Counted from the stretch's first letter, positions 34,660 through 43,403 are shown. The stretch is 64,000 nucleotides of DNA from Paraburkholderia hiiakae (GCF_904848665.1 NZ_CAJHCQ010000018.1:119830-183829); one strand, 5' to 3'. Numbers and translations: made by a program. Notes: generated from the letters alone by a model not told the origin.

Positions 34660-35832
34660 TCACACGACATTCTTTTCGACGATCGGCCGGTTTTCCAGCA
34701 CACGCGACCAGTCGAGCGAAGAAAGATCGAGCGTGGTGTATCTTCCATTCAGAATCAGCTCGCTCACGCCGCGCCCGGTTGCCGGTCCCTGCTGCAGACC
34801 GTGCCCGCTAAACCCATTGGCGAACACGCAATTGTCGATGGCCGGGTGATAACCAATGATGGCGTTCTGGTCGAGCACGTTGTACTCGTAGTAGCCCGAC
34901 CAGCAGTTCTCCACGCGCAGCGCCTCGAACCCCGGCACGCGATGCGCAAGCGTCGGCCAGATCACGTCGTCGAAGATGGCGTGATCGACTTCGTCGAGCG
35001 GCAGATCATTGGGATCGTTCTCCGCGCCCGGCGACGTTCCGGTGATATACGTGTTGCCCTCGGGGCGGAAATACACGCCCGACGGATCGATCAGCAACGG
35101 GCAGGCAGTGAGCCGCGCCGGCGACGACACATTGAAAATGCTGCGGCGGCGCGCGTAAACCGGAATGTCGATGTCCATCATTTCCGCGAGCTTGCGCGCC
35201 CACGCGCCGGCCGCATTCACGAGCGTGTCGCACGCGTGGCGTTCGCCGTCGCTCGCGATCACGTGCGTGACCTTACGGCCACTGCGCACGACGCCTGTCA
35301 CGTCGGCCGCGACATAGCGCGCGCCGAGCGACTGCGCCTTCTTGCGCAGCGCCTGCACGAGGCCGTAGCCGTCGAACCAGCCCTCGCCGCTGCGGCCATA
35401 CGCGCCGCTTTCGAGATCCTCGACGTTGAGCCATGGAAACTTCGCTTGCAACGCGTCGCGCGCCATGAGTTCGATGTCCGCGCCGAGGCTCGTTTGCAGC
35501 GCGTGATTCTCGCGCAGCGTCGCGTCGCCCGCTTCCGTGGCGAGGAACAGATAGCCGCCTTCGTGCAAATCGATCGACGGACGGCTGCCGTTCACTTCGA
35601 GCCGCTCGCCAATGCCGCGCAGAAACTCAATGCCGAAGAGCGACATCTGGATCGACAACGGCGTGGAAAACTGCTGGCGGATCGACGCGGCCGAAAGCGC
35701 CGACGACGAGCGCGCATAACTCGGGTCGCGCTCGAACACGGTCACGCTAACCGTTGGGTCGGCTGCGCGCAGAAAGTAAGCAATAGAACTACCGATTACC
35801 CCGCCGCCAACGATAACGACTTGAGAACTCAC
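34660..35832 (-). CDS. amaA: FAD-dependent amino-acid oxidase, probable L-pipecolate oxidase
   Basis: A 390-residue DAO-family flavoprotein. GGGVIGSSIAYFLR (FAD Rossmann motif) is near the N-terminus, with ANGFSGHGLQQGPATGR near the C-terminus. A GTG at 35832 is chosen because GGAG lies 6 bp upstream and the FAD motif follows at once. Next to an ALDH7-type semialdehyde dehydrogenase on the same strand, it reproduces the amaA-amaB pairing of Pseudomonas, where AmaA oxidises L-pipecolate to piperideine-6-carboxylate. The specificity is inferred from context; sarcosine-oxidase-like activity is the main alternative. Confidence 0.72.
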   Translation of the reverse strand: MSSQVVIVGGGVIGSSIAYFLRAADPTVSVTVFERDPSYARSSSALSAASIRQQFSTPLSIQMSLFGIEFLRGIGERLEVNGSRPSIDLHEGGYLFLATEAGDATLRENHALQTSLGADIELMARDALQAKFPWLNVEDLESGAYGRSGEGWFDGYGLVQALRKKAQSLGARYVAADVTGVVRSGRKVTHVIASDGERHACDTLVNAAGAWARKLAEMMDIDIPVYARRRSIFNVSSPARLTACPLLIDPSGVYFRPEGNTYITGTSPGAENDPNDLPLDEVDHAIFDDVIWPTLAHRVPGFEALRVENCWSGYYEYNVLDQNAIIGYHPAIDNCVFANGFSGHGLQQGPATGRGVSELILNGRYTTLDLSSLDWSRVLENRPIVEKNVV

Positions 35833-35947
35833 GACTTGCTCCAGATTGCGGATAATTGCGGCGCGCATGGATTGGGTTTGCGCGAATCGATCCAGCGACC
35901 GGGTGCACGATGCGCCCGGCCGCGTCCGTTATGTACGCGAGATGCGC

Positions 35948-37447
35948 TTATTCGACGTTGAAATCGATGCCCTGTGCGAGCGGCAGCGCCGACGAATAGT
36001 TGACCGTATTGGTCGCGCGGCGCATATAAGCCTTCCACGCGTCGGAACCCGACTCGCGGCCGCCGCCCGTTTCCTTTTCACCGCCGAACGCGCCGCCGAT
36101 CTCCGCGCCGCTCGGCCCGATGTTCACGTTCGCAATGCCGCAATCACTGCCGCTGGCCGACGTGAAGCGCTCGCTCTCGCGCAGGTCTGTCGTGAACACG
36201 CACGACGAGAGGCCATGGTGGGCGGCGTTGTTCGCCTCGATGGCGTCGCCGAAGTCGCTGTACTTGAGCACGTAAAGAATCGGCGCGAAGGTTTCCTTCA
36301 GGACAACTTCGGTTTGCGACGGCATCTCGACGATCGCCGGGCGCACGTAGAAGCCCTTTTCGTTGCCCGCCACCGTGTGGCGCTCGCCGCCGAACACCTT
36401 GCCGCCTTCGCGTTTGGCTTGCTCGAGCGCCGACTGCATACGCGCGAACGACTGCTCGTCGATGAGCGGCCCCATCAGCGTGCCCTGTTCGAGCGGATTG
36501 CCGATCGCAACCTTGCCGTACAGCGTCTTCAGGCGCTCGACCGCCTTGTCGTACACGCTCTCATGCACGAAGAGACGGCGCAGCGACGTGCAGCGCTGAC
36601 CCGCCGTGCCGACTGCCGAGAACAGAATGCCACGCAGCGCGAGTTCCAGATCGGCGGTAGCGGAAACGATGCCTGCATTGTTGCCGCCCAGTTCGAGCAG
36701 CGAGCGGCCGAAGCGGCGCGCGACCTCAACCCCGACGGTGCGGCCCATTTCGGTGCTGCCCGTCGCGCTCACGATGTTCGAACGCGGATCGGCGACGAGC
36801 TTCGCCCCCACTTCGCGGCCGCCCACGACCAGACTCGTGAGGCCTTCGGGCGCATCGCCGAATTCCTTCAACACGTCCTGCATGATCTTGTTGACGGCAA
36901 CCGCCGTGAGCGGCGTTTTTTCCGAAGGCTTCCACACAACGGCGTTACCGCACACGAGCGCGAGCGCGGCGTTCCACGACCACACAGCAACCGGGAAATT
37001 GAACGCGGAAATAACGGTACACACACCCATCGGGTGCCACGTCTCCGCCATGCGGTGGCCCGGACGTTCCGAAGCAATGGTCAGACCGTAAAGCTGACGC
37101 GAGAGGCCGACCGCAAAGTCGCAGATGTCGATCATTTCCTGCACTTCGCCCAAGCCCTCCTGGAAGATCTTGCCGGTTTCCAGTGACACGAGGCTGCCGA
37201 GCGCGCGCTTCTGTTCGCGCAACTTGTTGCCGAGCAGGCGCACGAGTTCGCCGCGGCGCGGCGCGGGCACGTTGCGCCATGTCTTGAACGCCTCCTGCGC
37301 CTTCGCGAGCACGGCGTCGACGTCCGCCGCCGACTGGCTCGCGACGCGGCCGATCAGTTCGCCGTTGATCGGCGAATGCACGGCGATGTCGCCCGCTTCC
37401 GCAAGTTGGGAAATACCGAGATCCGAGAGGATGGTGGAGGCTTTCAT
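35948..37447 (-). CDS. amaB: L-2-aminoadipate-6-semialdehyde dehydrogenase (ALDH7 family)
   Basis: A 499-residue NAD(P)-dependent aldehyde dehydrogenase. Catalytic Cys286 (AGQRCTSLRR) and Glu252 (LLELGGNNAG) are intact. GGGRESGSDAWKAYMRRATNTVNYS near the C-terminus is the hallmark of the ALDH7/antiquitin group, whose substrate is 2-aminoadipate semialdehyde. It follows lysine/pipecolate degradation logic with the flavoprotein gene downstream. The palindrome TTTCCGATACGAAA (37467-37480), about 20 bp upstream of the ATG, is a candidate operator. Confidence 0.9.
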   Translation of the reverse strand: MKASTILSDLGISQLAEAGDIAVHSPINGELIGRVASQSAADVDAVLAKAQEAFKTWRNVPAPRRGELVRLLGNKLREQKRALGSLVSLETGKIFQEGLGEVQEMIDICDFAVGLSRQLYGLTIASERPGHRMAETWHPMGVCTVISAFNFPVAVWSWNAALALVCGNAVVWKPSEKTPLTAVAVNKIMQDVLKEFGDAPEGLTSLVVGGREVGAKLVADPRSNIVSATGSTEMGRTVGVEVARRFGRSLLELGGNNAGIVSATADLELALRGILFSAVGTAGQRCTSLRRLFVHESVYDKAVERLKTLYGKVAIGNPLEQGTLMGPLIDEQSFARMQSALEQAKREGGKVFGGERHTVAGNEKGFYVRPAIVEMPSQTEVVLKETFAPILYVLKYSDFGDAIEANNAAHHGLSSCVFTTDLRESERFTSASGSDCGIANVNIGPSGAEIGGAFGGEKETGGGRESGSDAWKAYMRRATNTVNYSSALPLAQGIDFNVE

Positions 37448-37466
37448 AGGTAGAATCCCTTAAAAA

Positions 37467-37480
37467 TTTCCGATACGAAA
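37467..37480. promoter_or_regulatory. TTTCCNATANGAAA operator-like element upstream of amaB
   Basis: TTTCCGATACGAAA lies 20 bp upstream of the ALDH7 ATG. A further half-site (TTAGGAAAC, 37491-37499) follows. The same motif occurs at 37628-37641 and 42100-42113, and as a half-site upstream of the HTH-cupin gene. Confidence 0.55.
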
Positions 37481-37627
37481 CATTGCTACTTTAGGAAACT
37501 ATACACGTGCAACTTTCTGGCGACAACACGAAAAATCCACGGGATTTTCGCCACGCCGCGTGTATCGCATCCGCAGGGCTTTCCGCGACGGAAACGGCAT
37601 GCGGCCGCCGTGCGGGCGCACCATCTA

Positions 37628-37641
37628 TTTCCTATTGGAAA
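37628..37641. promoter_or_regulatory. TTTCCNATANGAAA-like element between amaB and the binding-protein gene
   Basis: TTTCCTATTGGAAA differs by one base from the perfect palindrome at 42100-42113. It lies 160 bp further upstream of amaB, beyond the stop codon of the binding-protein gene. It could act together with 37467-37480 by looping. Confidence 0.45.
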
Positions 37642-37650
37642 CAATGCATT

Positions 37651-37673
37651 GGGCGCCGACAGAGGCGGCGCCC
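37651..37673 (-). terminator. Hairpin after the binding-protein gene
   Basis: GGGCGCCG/CGGCGCCC (37651-37658 with 37666-37673) forms an 8-bp GC stem 26 bp beyond the minus-strand stop. The following minus-strand sequence is only moderately T-rich, so termination may be incomplete and read into amaB. Confidence 0.55.
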
Positions 37674-37698
37674 TTCAAGGTTGCAACGGTATTTGAGG

Positions 37699-38850
37699 TC
37701 AGTCCGCGGTTCGCGTCGTGACCGGCACCCACGCCACGTTCTTGACCTGATACAGCGTCGAACTCGGGCTCTTCAGGTCGCCCTGCGTATTGAAGGCGAT
37801 CTTGCCCGTAATACCGTCGTAGTTCGTGGCCTTCAGCGCGGCGTTGAACTGCGCCGGGGTGGCCGAACCCGCCTTCTCCATCGCCGAGATGGCAACCCAC
37901 GCCGCGTCATAAGCGAACGGCGCGTAGGCGAGCATGTCGATGCCGTACTTTTGCTTGAACTTCGCCTCGAAGCCCCGGCCCTTGGGCAGCGTGCCGAGCG
38001 GCTGGCCGTATTCCCATACCGAAGCGCCATCGGCGGAATCGCCGGCGAGCTTGATGAAGTTCGCGTCCATGACGCCGCCGCCCGCGAGGAATTGCGCCTT
38101 CAGGCCAAGCTGGCGCATGCGCTTGACGATCATGGCAGCCTGCGCGTCAAGTCCGCCGAAAAACACGAGATCCGGACTCGTGCGCTTGATGCTCGTGAGT
38201 TGGGCGCTGAAATCCACGGCCTTGTCGTTCGTGAACTCGCGCGCGACGATCGTGCCGCCGCTCGCCTTCACGGCCTTCTCGAACTCGTCGGCTTCGCCCT
38301 GGCCGAAGGCCGTACGGTCGTCGATGATCGCAATGCGTTTGGCCTTCGTCACCGTCGCCGCATAGTTGCCCGCGTTGCCGGCGTTTTGGGAGTCGGTTGC
38401 GATCACGCGGTAGATGGTCGGGAAACCGGCCTGCGTGATGGCCGGATTGGTCGCCGCCGGCGTGATCATCGGAATGCCCGCCTTCGCGTAGATCTTCGAG
38501 GCCGGCAGCGTCGTGCCCGAATTGAAGTGGCCGATCACAACGGCCACGTTGTCGTCCACGAGTTGCTGCGCGACCTGCACGCCGATGCGCGGATCGCTCT
38601 GGTCATCCTGTGAGTCGATCACGAACTTGACCGGTTTGCCGCCGATGGTGGGATGCGCGGCGTTGGCTTCGTCCACGGCGAGGCGCACGCCGTTCTCGAT
38701 GTCCTTGCCATACGCTGCGCCGCCGCCCGTGAGCGGACTGGCCACGCCGATCTTCACGACCATTTCCTGCGCGCTCACCGCGCCGGCAACCAACATCAAC
38801 GACGCTGCGATCGCGCAGCCACGACGAGAAGCGAGGAAACGGGGATGCAT
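37699..38850 (-). CDS. Branched-chain-amino-acid-type ABC substrate-binding protein (LivJ/LivK family)
   Basis: A 383-residue periplasmic protein. A signal peptide (MHPRFLASRRGCAIAASLMLVAGAVSA) precedes EMVVKIGVASPLTGGGAAYGKDIENGVRLAVDEAN. VAVVIGHFNSGTTLPASKIYAKAGIPMITPAATNP is the ligand cleft hinge typical of the Leu/Ile/Val family. The ATG at 38850 was chosen by signal-peptide structure. There is no permease or ATPase gene nearby. Copy B of the 47-bp repeat lies about 140 bp upstream. Context suggests binding of lysine, pipecolate or 2-aminoadipate, using transporter subunits encoded elsewhere. Confidence 0.9.
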   Translation of the reverse strand: MHPRFLASRRGCAIAASLMLVAGAVSAQEMVVKIGVASPLTGGGAAYGKDIENGVRLAVDEANAAHPTIGGKPVKFVIDSQDDQSDPRIGVQVAQQLVDDNVAVVIGHFNSGTTLPASKIYAKAGIPMITPAATNPAITQAGFPTIYRVIATDSQNAGNAGNYAATVTKAKRIAIIDDRTAFGQGEADEFEKAVKASGGTIVAREFTNDKAVDFSAQLTSIKRTSPDLVFFGGLDAQAAMIVKRMRQLGLKAQFLAGGGVMDANFIKLAGDSADGASVWEYGQPLGTLPKGRGFEAKFKQKYGIDMLAYAPFAYDAAWVAISAMEKAGSATPAQFNAALKATNYDGITGKIAFNTQGDLKSPSSTLYQVKNVAWVPVTTRTAD

Positions 38851-39332
38851 GCGATATTCCTTCGGTATCTGGAGCCGGCACTTGATGCGTCCGAATGGTC
38901 GCGTGGACCGTTGGCGCACAGGATTCGTCTCGCGCCGCGCAATGCAGAGCGGCGGGACGTGAACGGATTGTCGACAGCGGTTCCGCATGCATCAAACGAA
39001 ATCTAATCACCACCTAATGCGCTTTTCTCATCAAGCCTGCACATGCGGGGAATACAGCAACGCGTGGCTCGGCCTTGCAGGCATTGGGAGATACCCGATA
39101 GCGCCGACAAACCTGCTTGTGCGTGGACGTCATGCAAGAGCGGATCGTGCGGGCGCCCTGCCTTGCGCGGTCTGGGTTTGCGTAAAAAATCATCAACTCC
39201 CATTTGGCCCATTTACTTAGTGATGCTATGGATACCCGGCACGACGCCGCGAACGCCACACGATATGCAAATGTTATGATCGGAAACATAGAGTACGATA
39301 CGAACAATCTGCGAACATCCCCGAGTTCCCGA
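38851..39332. other. Divergent regulatory region between the binding-protein and HTH-cupin genes
   Basis: About 480 bp without a gene. It contains copy B of the 47-bp repeat (38991-39037) and the half-site ATCGGAAA (39279-39286), the reverse complement of the left arm at 37467. A/T-rich promoter-like DNA (TTATGATCGGAAACATAGAG) lies just upstream of the HTH-cupin gene. Nothing else is recognisable. Confidence 0.6.
38991..39037 (-). repeat. 47-bp regulatory repeat, copy B
   Basis: 42 of 47 positions are identical to copy A (34551-34597), with the same orientation relative to its downstream minus-strand gene. The five differences all fall in the middle section. Located 141-187 bp upstream of the binding-protein ATG. 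Confidence 0.8.
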
Positions 39333-39956
39333 ATGGAAACCCCGTCCATCAAGCCCGCCGAGCATGCTTCGGCGGAGCTGGGCAAGCGCGTCAAGGCGGC
39401 CCGGCTCAAGCACGATTACACGCTCGAGGCCGCCAGCCGCGTGTGCGGCGTGTCGCGCTCCACGCTCTCGAAGGTGGAAAACGGCGTCATGTCGCCGACG
39501 TTCGACGTGCTGCAGAAGATCGTTCACGGCCTGAAGATCGACCTCGGCGAACTGTTCGGCCCAGCGCCCAGGCCGCGCGCGAGCGGACGCCGCGCGCTCA
39601 CCCGCAAGGGCGGCGGGCAGCGGCATGCGGCGGGCTGCTATCAGATGGAGTTGCTGGCAACGGAACTCGCGCACAAGGCGATGCACCCCTTTCGTATTCG
39701 CGTGACGGCGCACTCGCTGGACGAGTTCACGGAATGGGGGCGGCATGAAGGCGAAGAATTTCTCTTCATATTGAGCGGCTCGGTTTGCCTCTACTCCGAG
39801 CTTTACGCACCGACGCATCTCGAAGCCGGCGACAGTCTCTATTTCGACAGCCGCACGGGTCATGCGGCCGTCTCCACGAGCGAAGAGGACGCGGAAGTCC
39901 TCTGGCTTATCAACGAGCCGCACCCGGACACGCAAGACGGCGCGCCGGGCGTTTGA
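39333..39956 (+). CDS. HTH-cupin transcriptional regulator (XRE family)
   Basis: A 207-residue regulator. The lambda-Cro/XRE helix-turn-helix (about 16-72: LGKRVKAARLKHDYTLEAASRVCGVSRSTLSKVENGVMSPTFDVLQKIVHGL) is joined to a C-terminal cupin_2 barrel (about 120-195: EGEEFLFILSGSVCLYSE...LEAGDSLYFDSRTGHA). This architecture is common in regulators of amino-acid and polyamine catabolism. The ATG at 39333 begins METPSIKPAEHA; the frame extends upstream through promoter DNA. It is the prime candidate to bind the TTTCCNATANGAAA elements around it. It is convergent with the DUF1338 gene (10-bp gap). Confidence 0.87.
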   Translation: METPSIKPAEHASAELGKRVKAARLKHDYTLEAASRVCGVSRSTLSKVENGVMSPTFDVLQKIVHGLKIDLGELFGPAPRPRASGRRALTRKGGGQRHAAGCYQMELLATELAHKAMHPFRIRVTAHSLDEFTEWGRHEGEEFLFILSGSVCLYSELYAPTHLEAGDSLYFDSRTGHAAVSTSEEDAEVLWLINEPHPDTQDGAPGV

Positions 39957-39966
39957 GACATCAACG

Positions 39967-40992
39967 TTACGCAGCGTTCGCGGTCATTTTGAAAATGCCG
40001 GTGGCATTGCCCGCGTCGAAGCGCAAATCGGTCTGCCAGCGCCGCGTGACCTGATCGAACGTGCGCTTGCGCGTGATGAACTCGTAGAACGAACCCGGCA
40101 CCTCGCGCGTCACGCGCTGGCCGTCGGCCGCGCGGAACTCACGCGCTACGGTGTCGGCGCGATACGCCGTCTGAAACACGCGGCCTGAGCGCGAGGTCTC
40201 GACGTTGGGTTTCATCGGGCGCCCCTTGGCCTTCTCGTCGTCAGAAAGCTGGAAGACGTCTTCCACGCGGTCGGTCGCGTGATTGAAGGCGTTGCCTTCC
40301 GTTGCGATCCACGCCATTTCCGCGGATTCCTGCAGCAACGTCTCGTAGTCGGAAATAGATGGCACATCGTGCTGTCGCGCGAACGCCCCGACGATCATGG
40401 GCAGCAGTTGCAGCGCGACATCGAGCGGCAGCGAGCCGTCGCGTTCGAGTTCGGACAGCTGGGCAATGGCCAGCGGCGTGAGCGGGTCTTTCGACGCGCC
40501 CACCACGTTCGTCACGGCTTGCTGGAACGCCGCCGAAAAGCGCTCGGGGTGCAGCTCGCTCACGAAGAACTGCGCGATCTCGTCGGGCGCGTCTTCGTGG
40601 GCATAAGCGCGTCCCGTCATGCCGAGCTTGTCGAGCGGATAGCGGCCGTTCAAGCGAAAGCCGAGCGGGCGCAAAATGCGCGTGAACGCCGCTTCGCCGG
40701 GCGGCAGCGCGCCGTTCTGCGCCCAGCGCACCGTGCGCAGCGCGCCATGATCGAAGTACACCGCGCCGCCCTGCGCCACCGTGTCGTTCGTGTACGTGCG
40801 CCCGTTGGGCGAACGCTCCAGCAGGTCTTCGAACAGCGCCATGTTCATCGCCTGGGCGAGTTCGGCGCGCGTGACGGTGCCGCTTTCCCAGTCTTCGAGC
40901 ATCGAAGGAAAGTTGAGCGTTGCAAAAAGGGTTTCAGTTTTCTCGCGGCCAAGCAGCGCGGACAACAAGCGTTCTACGTTCGAATTGCGCAT
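39967..40992 (-). CDS. hglS: 2-oxoadipate dioxygenase/decarboxylase, DUF1338 (HglS-type)
   Basis: A 341-residue DUF1338 protein, shorter than HglS/YdcJ of Pseudomonas and E. coli (about 450). Conserved metal and substrate residues can be matched: His82 and Arg86 in YFDHGALRTV, a His in AFNHATDRVED, and a Glu in PGSFYEFITRK. They correspond to the two-His-one-Glu iron site and substrate Arg of HglS. Expected reaction: 2-oxoadipate plus O2 to D-2-hydroxyglutarate plus CO2, the last dedicated step of the lysine-pipecolate-aminoadipate route. An ATG at 41031, preceded by AGAGG, is an alternative start. It is divergent from a LysR gene. Confidence 0.85.
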   Translation of the reverse strand: MRNSNVERLLSALLGREKTETLFATLNFPSMLEDWESGTVTRAELAQAMNMALFEDLLERSPNGRTYTNDTVAQGGAVYFDHGALRTVRWAQNGALPPGEAAFTRILRPLGFRLNGRYPLDKLGMTGRAYAHEDAPDEIAQFFVSELHPERFSAAFQQAVTNVVGASKDPLTPLAIAQLSELERDGSLPLDVALQLLPMIVGAFARQHDVPSISDYETLLQESAEMAWIATEGNAFNHATDRVEDVFQLSDDEKAKGRPMKPNVETSRSGRVFQTAYRADTVAREFRAADGQRVTREVPGSFYEFITRKRTFDQVTRRWQTDLRFDAGNATGIFKMTANAA

Positions 40993-41111
40993 CACCAATC
41001 TCACAGGAAACGACCGCTGGGCAGCGGTCATCAAACGGGCCTCTGGCCATCGGCTTCAGCCAGCTATACGTGAAACGCATTATTCGAATGGTTGCGCACC
41101 GCGTAAAGCGA

Positions 41112-41131
41112 GATTAAATTGTCACTTGATG
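41112..41131 (-). repeat. Diverged copy C of the 47-bp repeat core
   Basis: Read on the minus strand, CATCAAGTGACAATTTAATC aligns with CATCAAACGAAATCTAATC of copy B with 16 of 19 matches and a one-base insertion. It ends 16 bp before the LysR ATG in the divergent region shared with the DUF1338 gene. Confidence 0.5.
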
Positions 41132-41147
41132 AGTTTCCGGAATCACT

Positions 41148-42059
41148 ATGCGCAAGTTCAAGATCCCGAACATGGGCGCGCTCACGGCGTTCGAAGCCGC
41201 GGCGCGCCACGAGAGCTTCACGCACGCCGCCAAGGAGCTGTTCCTTACCGAAAGCGCGGTGTCGCGCCAGATCGCCACGCTCGAATCGAATCTCGGCGTG
41301 CGCCTCTTCGTGCGCGCCAAGCAGCGGGTCGTGCTCACGCGCGCCGGCCGGCTCTATAGCAGCCAGGTGCGCCGTGCGCTCGAAAATCTGGATCGAGACA
41401 CGCTCTCCATCATTGCGCACGGTAGCGGCGGCGGTTATCTGGAACTCGCCGTGCTGCCGACCTTCGCCTCCGAATGGCTCATTCCGCGCCTCAAGGACTT
41501 CTACGACCGCACGCCCGACGTGCGCGTGAACATGGGTGTGCGCACCGAGACGTTCTCGTTCGAGGAATCGCATTTCGAAGCCGCCATCCACTACGGCAAG
41601 CCCACCTGGCCCGGCACGTCGTCCGATTTTCTGTTCGGCGAGGAAGTGGTGCCGGTCTGTTCGCCGTCGCTGCTCGCCCGGCCCATCAAGAAGCCGCATG
41701 AACTGCTTGCCTACCCGCTGCTGCACTCCACCACGCGCCCCGACGCATGGACGCGCTGGTTCTCCGACCTCGGCGTGGAAGACAACGCCACCATGCACGG
41801 CGTGCGCTACGAACTGCACACGATGCTCATCGCAGCCGCCGCGGCCGGGCTCGGCGTGGCGCTGGTGCCGAAGTTCTTCGTGGAAGGCCAGTGCGAGCGG
41901 TTTGGCGTTGTCATTCCGTTCGAGGCGCCTGCTATCGCCGATGGCGGCTACTACTTCGTCTACCCCACCGAACTTAGCCACGGCAAGCCGCTGGAACTGT
42001 TCCGCGCATGGCTGATCGAGCAGGCGAGCGCCTATAGCGCCTCGCAAGGCCGCGAGTGA
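41148..42059 (+). CDS. LysR-family regulator (GcvA-like) of the lysine/pipecolate block
   Basis: A 303-residue regulator starting MRKFKIPNMGALTAFEAAARHESFTHAAKELFLTESAVSRQIATLE, the GcvA-type DNA-binding domain. A typical effector domain follows (VLPTFASEWLIPRLKDFYDRTPDVRVNM). It is divergent from the DUF1338 gene and upstream of the D-amino-acid dehydrogenase gene. The element at 41112-41131 overlaps its own leader, pointing to autoregulation. It is the natural candidate to bind the 47-bp repeat family. Confidence 0.9.
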   Translation: MRKFKIPNMGALTAFEAAARHESFTHAAKELFLTESAVSRQIATLESNLGVRLFVRAKQRVVLTRAGRLYSSQVRRALENLDRDTLSIIAHGSGGGYLELAVLPTFASEWLIPRLKDFYDRTPDVRVNMGVRTETFSFEESHFEAAIHYGKPTWPGTSSDFLFGEEVVPVCSPSLLARPIKKPHELLAYPLLHSTTRPDAWTRWFSDLGVEDNATMHGVRYELHTMLIAAAAAGLGVALVPKFFVEGQCERFGVVIPFEAPAIADGGYYFVYPTELSHGKPLELFRAWLIEQASAYSASQGRE

Positions 42060-42099
42060 TCCGCGGATCGAGTGCACGAGACATACGATCAGAAAAAAG

Positions 42100-42113
42100 T
42101 TTCCTATAGGAAA
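42100..42113. promoter_or_regulatory. Perfect palindrome TTTCCTATAGGAAA upstream of the D-amino-acid dehydrogenase
   Basis: A 14-bp perfect dyad 49 bp upstream of the ATG at 42162. It belongs to the TTTCCNATANGAAA set also seen at 37467-37480 and 37628-37641. Confidence 0.65.
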
Positions 42114-42161
42114 TAGTTAGGTTAGCATCGGACGAAACCACTTCTTCGTCACGAGACAGGC

Positions 42162-43403
42162 ATGGAAGACGTCGTCGTCATTGGTGCGGGCATCATCGGG
42201 GCCTGCGCGGCGCTCAACCTGGCGCAGCGCGGCATGCGCGTGCGTATCGTCGACAGCGCGCCGCCCGGCTCGGGCTGCTCGTTCGGCAACGCGGGGCTGA
42301 TCGCGGTCGACCATGTCGCGCCGCTCGCGAGCCCCGAGACGATGGCCGGCTTGTCGCGCATGCTGCTGCGCCGCGACAGCCCGCTGCGTCTGCACAAACG
42401 CAGCCTGCCGCGCATGGCGCCGTGGATGCTGGAGTTCGCCGCTCAGGCGCAGCGCCCGCGCTTTCGGCGCAATACGCGCTCGCTCGCGAGTCTCGTCACA
42501 GGCGCGGCGCAAGCCTGGCGTCGTCTGCTGGATCGACATATCGCCGCCGAACTCTTTCGCGACATCGGCTCGCTTTACGTGTTCGAACAACCCGTTGCGC
42601 ACGCAACGGAATGCGTGCAACTTGATCTGCTCGACCGGCACGGCGTGCGCTACGAGAATCTTTCGGCTGAGCAGGTGCGGCGCGACTATCTGCCATCGCT
42701 CACGCCCCATATCAGCCATGCGCGCTACTTTCCCGGTATGGCTTCGGTCACGAATCCGCAGCAGGTCGTCGTGCGCATTTTCGAGGCCGCGCTCGCGGCA
42801 GGCGCGAGCTTCACGTGCGCCGCCGTCGACGCGTTGCGCGCCCTGCCCGATGGCCGCATCGGCGTCACGCTGAATGGCGAGACGCACCCAGCCGCGAAGG
42901 TGCTGATCGCGGCCGGCTCACGCACCGCCGGTCTGGCGCGGCAACTCGGCGCGCGCATTCCGCTGACCAACGAGCGCGGCTATCACGTACAGCTCGCCGC
43001 GCCCTCGCAAGACACGCTGCGCGTGCCCGTGAGCTTCGTCGAGCGCGGCTTCACCTGCAATCCGATGGCGCAAGGCATCCGGCTTGCAGGCACCGTCGAG
43101 CTCGGCGCGCGCGGCGCCCCCGACTGGCGCCGCGCCGATCTGCTCGCCACGCAATTCCAGACGCTGTTTCCCGGCGAGCGAGCCCCGCAGGTCACGAGCC
43201 GCTGGTACGGCGAGCGCCCAACGCTGCCCGACTATCTGCCGATGATCGGCGAGATGCCCGGCGCACGGAATGCCTTCGTCGCGACCGGTCATCAGCATCT
43301 CGGCCTCACACTCGGGCCGCTCACCGGCGAACTCGTCGCACAATTGATGGCGCGCGACGCGCCCGCCGTCGATCTCGCACCGTTTCGCATCGACCGCTTT
43401 TGA
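42162..43403 (+). CDS. FAD-dependent D-amino-acid dehydrogenase (probable D-lysine)
   Basis: A 413-residue DAO/DadA-type flavoprotein. VVVIGAGIIGACAALNLAQRG is the FAD motif, and SFGNAGLI is the DadA-type follow-up. VATGHQHLGLTLGPLTGELVAQL is the C-terminal substrate/FAD block. In this context it would oxidise D-lysine to 6-amino-2-oxohexanoate, which cyclises to delta1-piperideine-2-carboxylate, the substrate of the reductase encoded next. The palindrome at 42100-42113 lies in its promoter. Generic D-amino-acid or hydroxyproline dehydrogenase activity is an alternative. Confidence 0.85.
   Translation: MEDVVVIGAGIIGACAALNLAQRGMRVRIVDSAPPGSGCSFGNAGLIAVDHVAPLASPETMAGLSRMLLRRDSPLRLHKRSLPRMAPWMLEFAAQAQRPRFRRNTRSLASLVTGAAQAWRRLLDRHIAAELFRDIGSLYVFEQPVAHATECVQLDLLDRHGVRYENLSAEQVRRDYLPSLTPHISHARYFPGMASVTNPQQVVVRIFEAALAAGASFTCAAVDALRALPDGRIGVTLNGETHPAAKVLIAAGSRTAGLARQLGARIPLTNERGYHVQLAAPSQDTLRVPVSFVERGFTCNPMAQGIRLAGTVELGARGAPDWRRADLLATQFQTLFPGERAPQVTSRWYGERPTLPDYLPMIGEMPGARNAFVATGHQHLGLTLGPLTGELVAQLMARDAPAVDLAPFRIDRF

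Noticed and set aside
34618..37186. Long plus-strand frames opposite the flavoprotein and ALDH7 genes
   Set aside because: Antisense to two genes with complete catalytic motifs; Arg/His-rich shadow composition.
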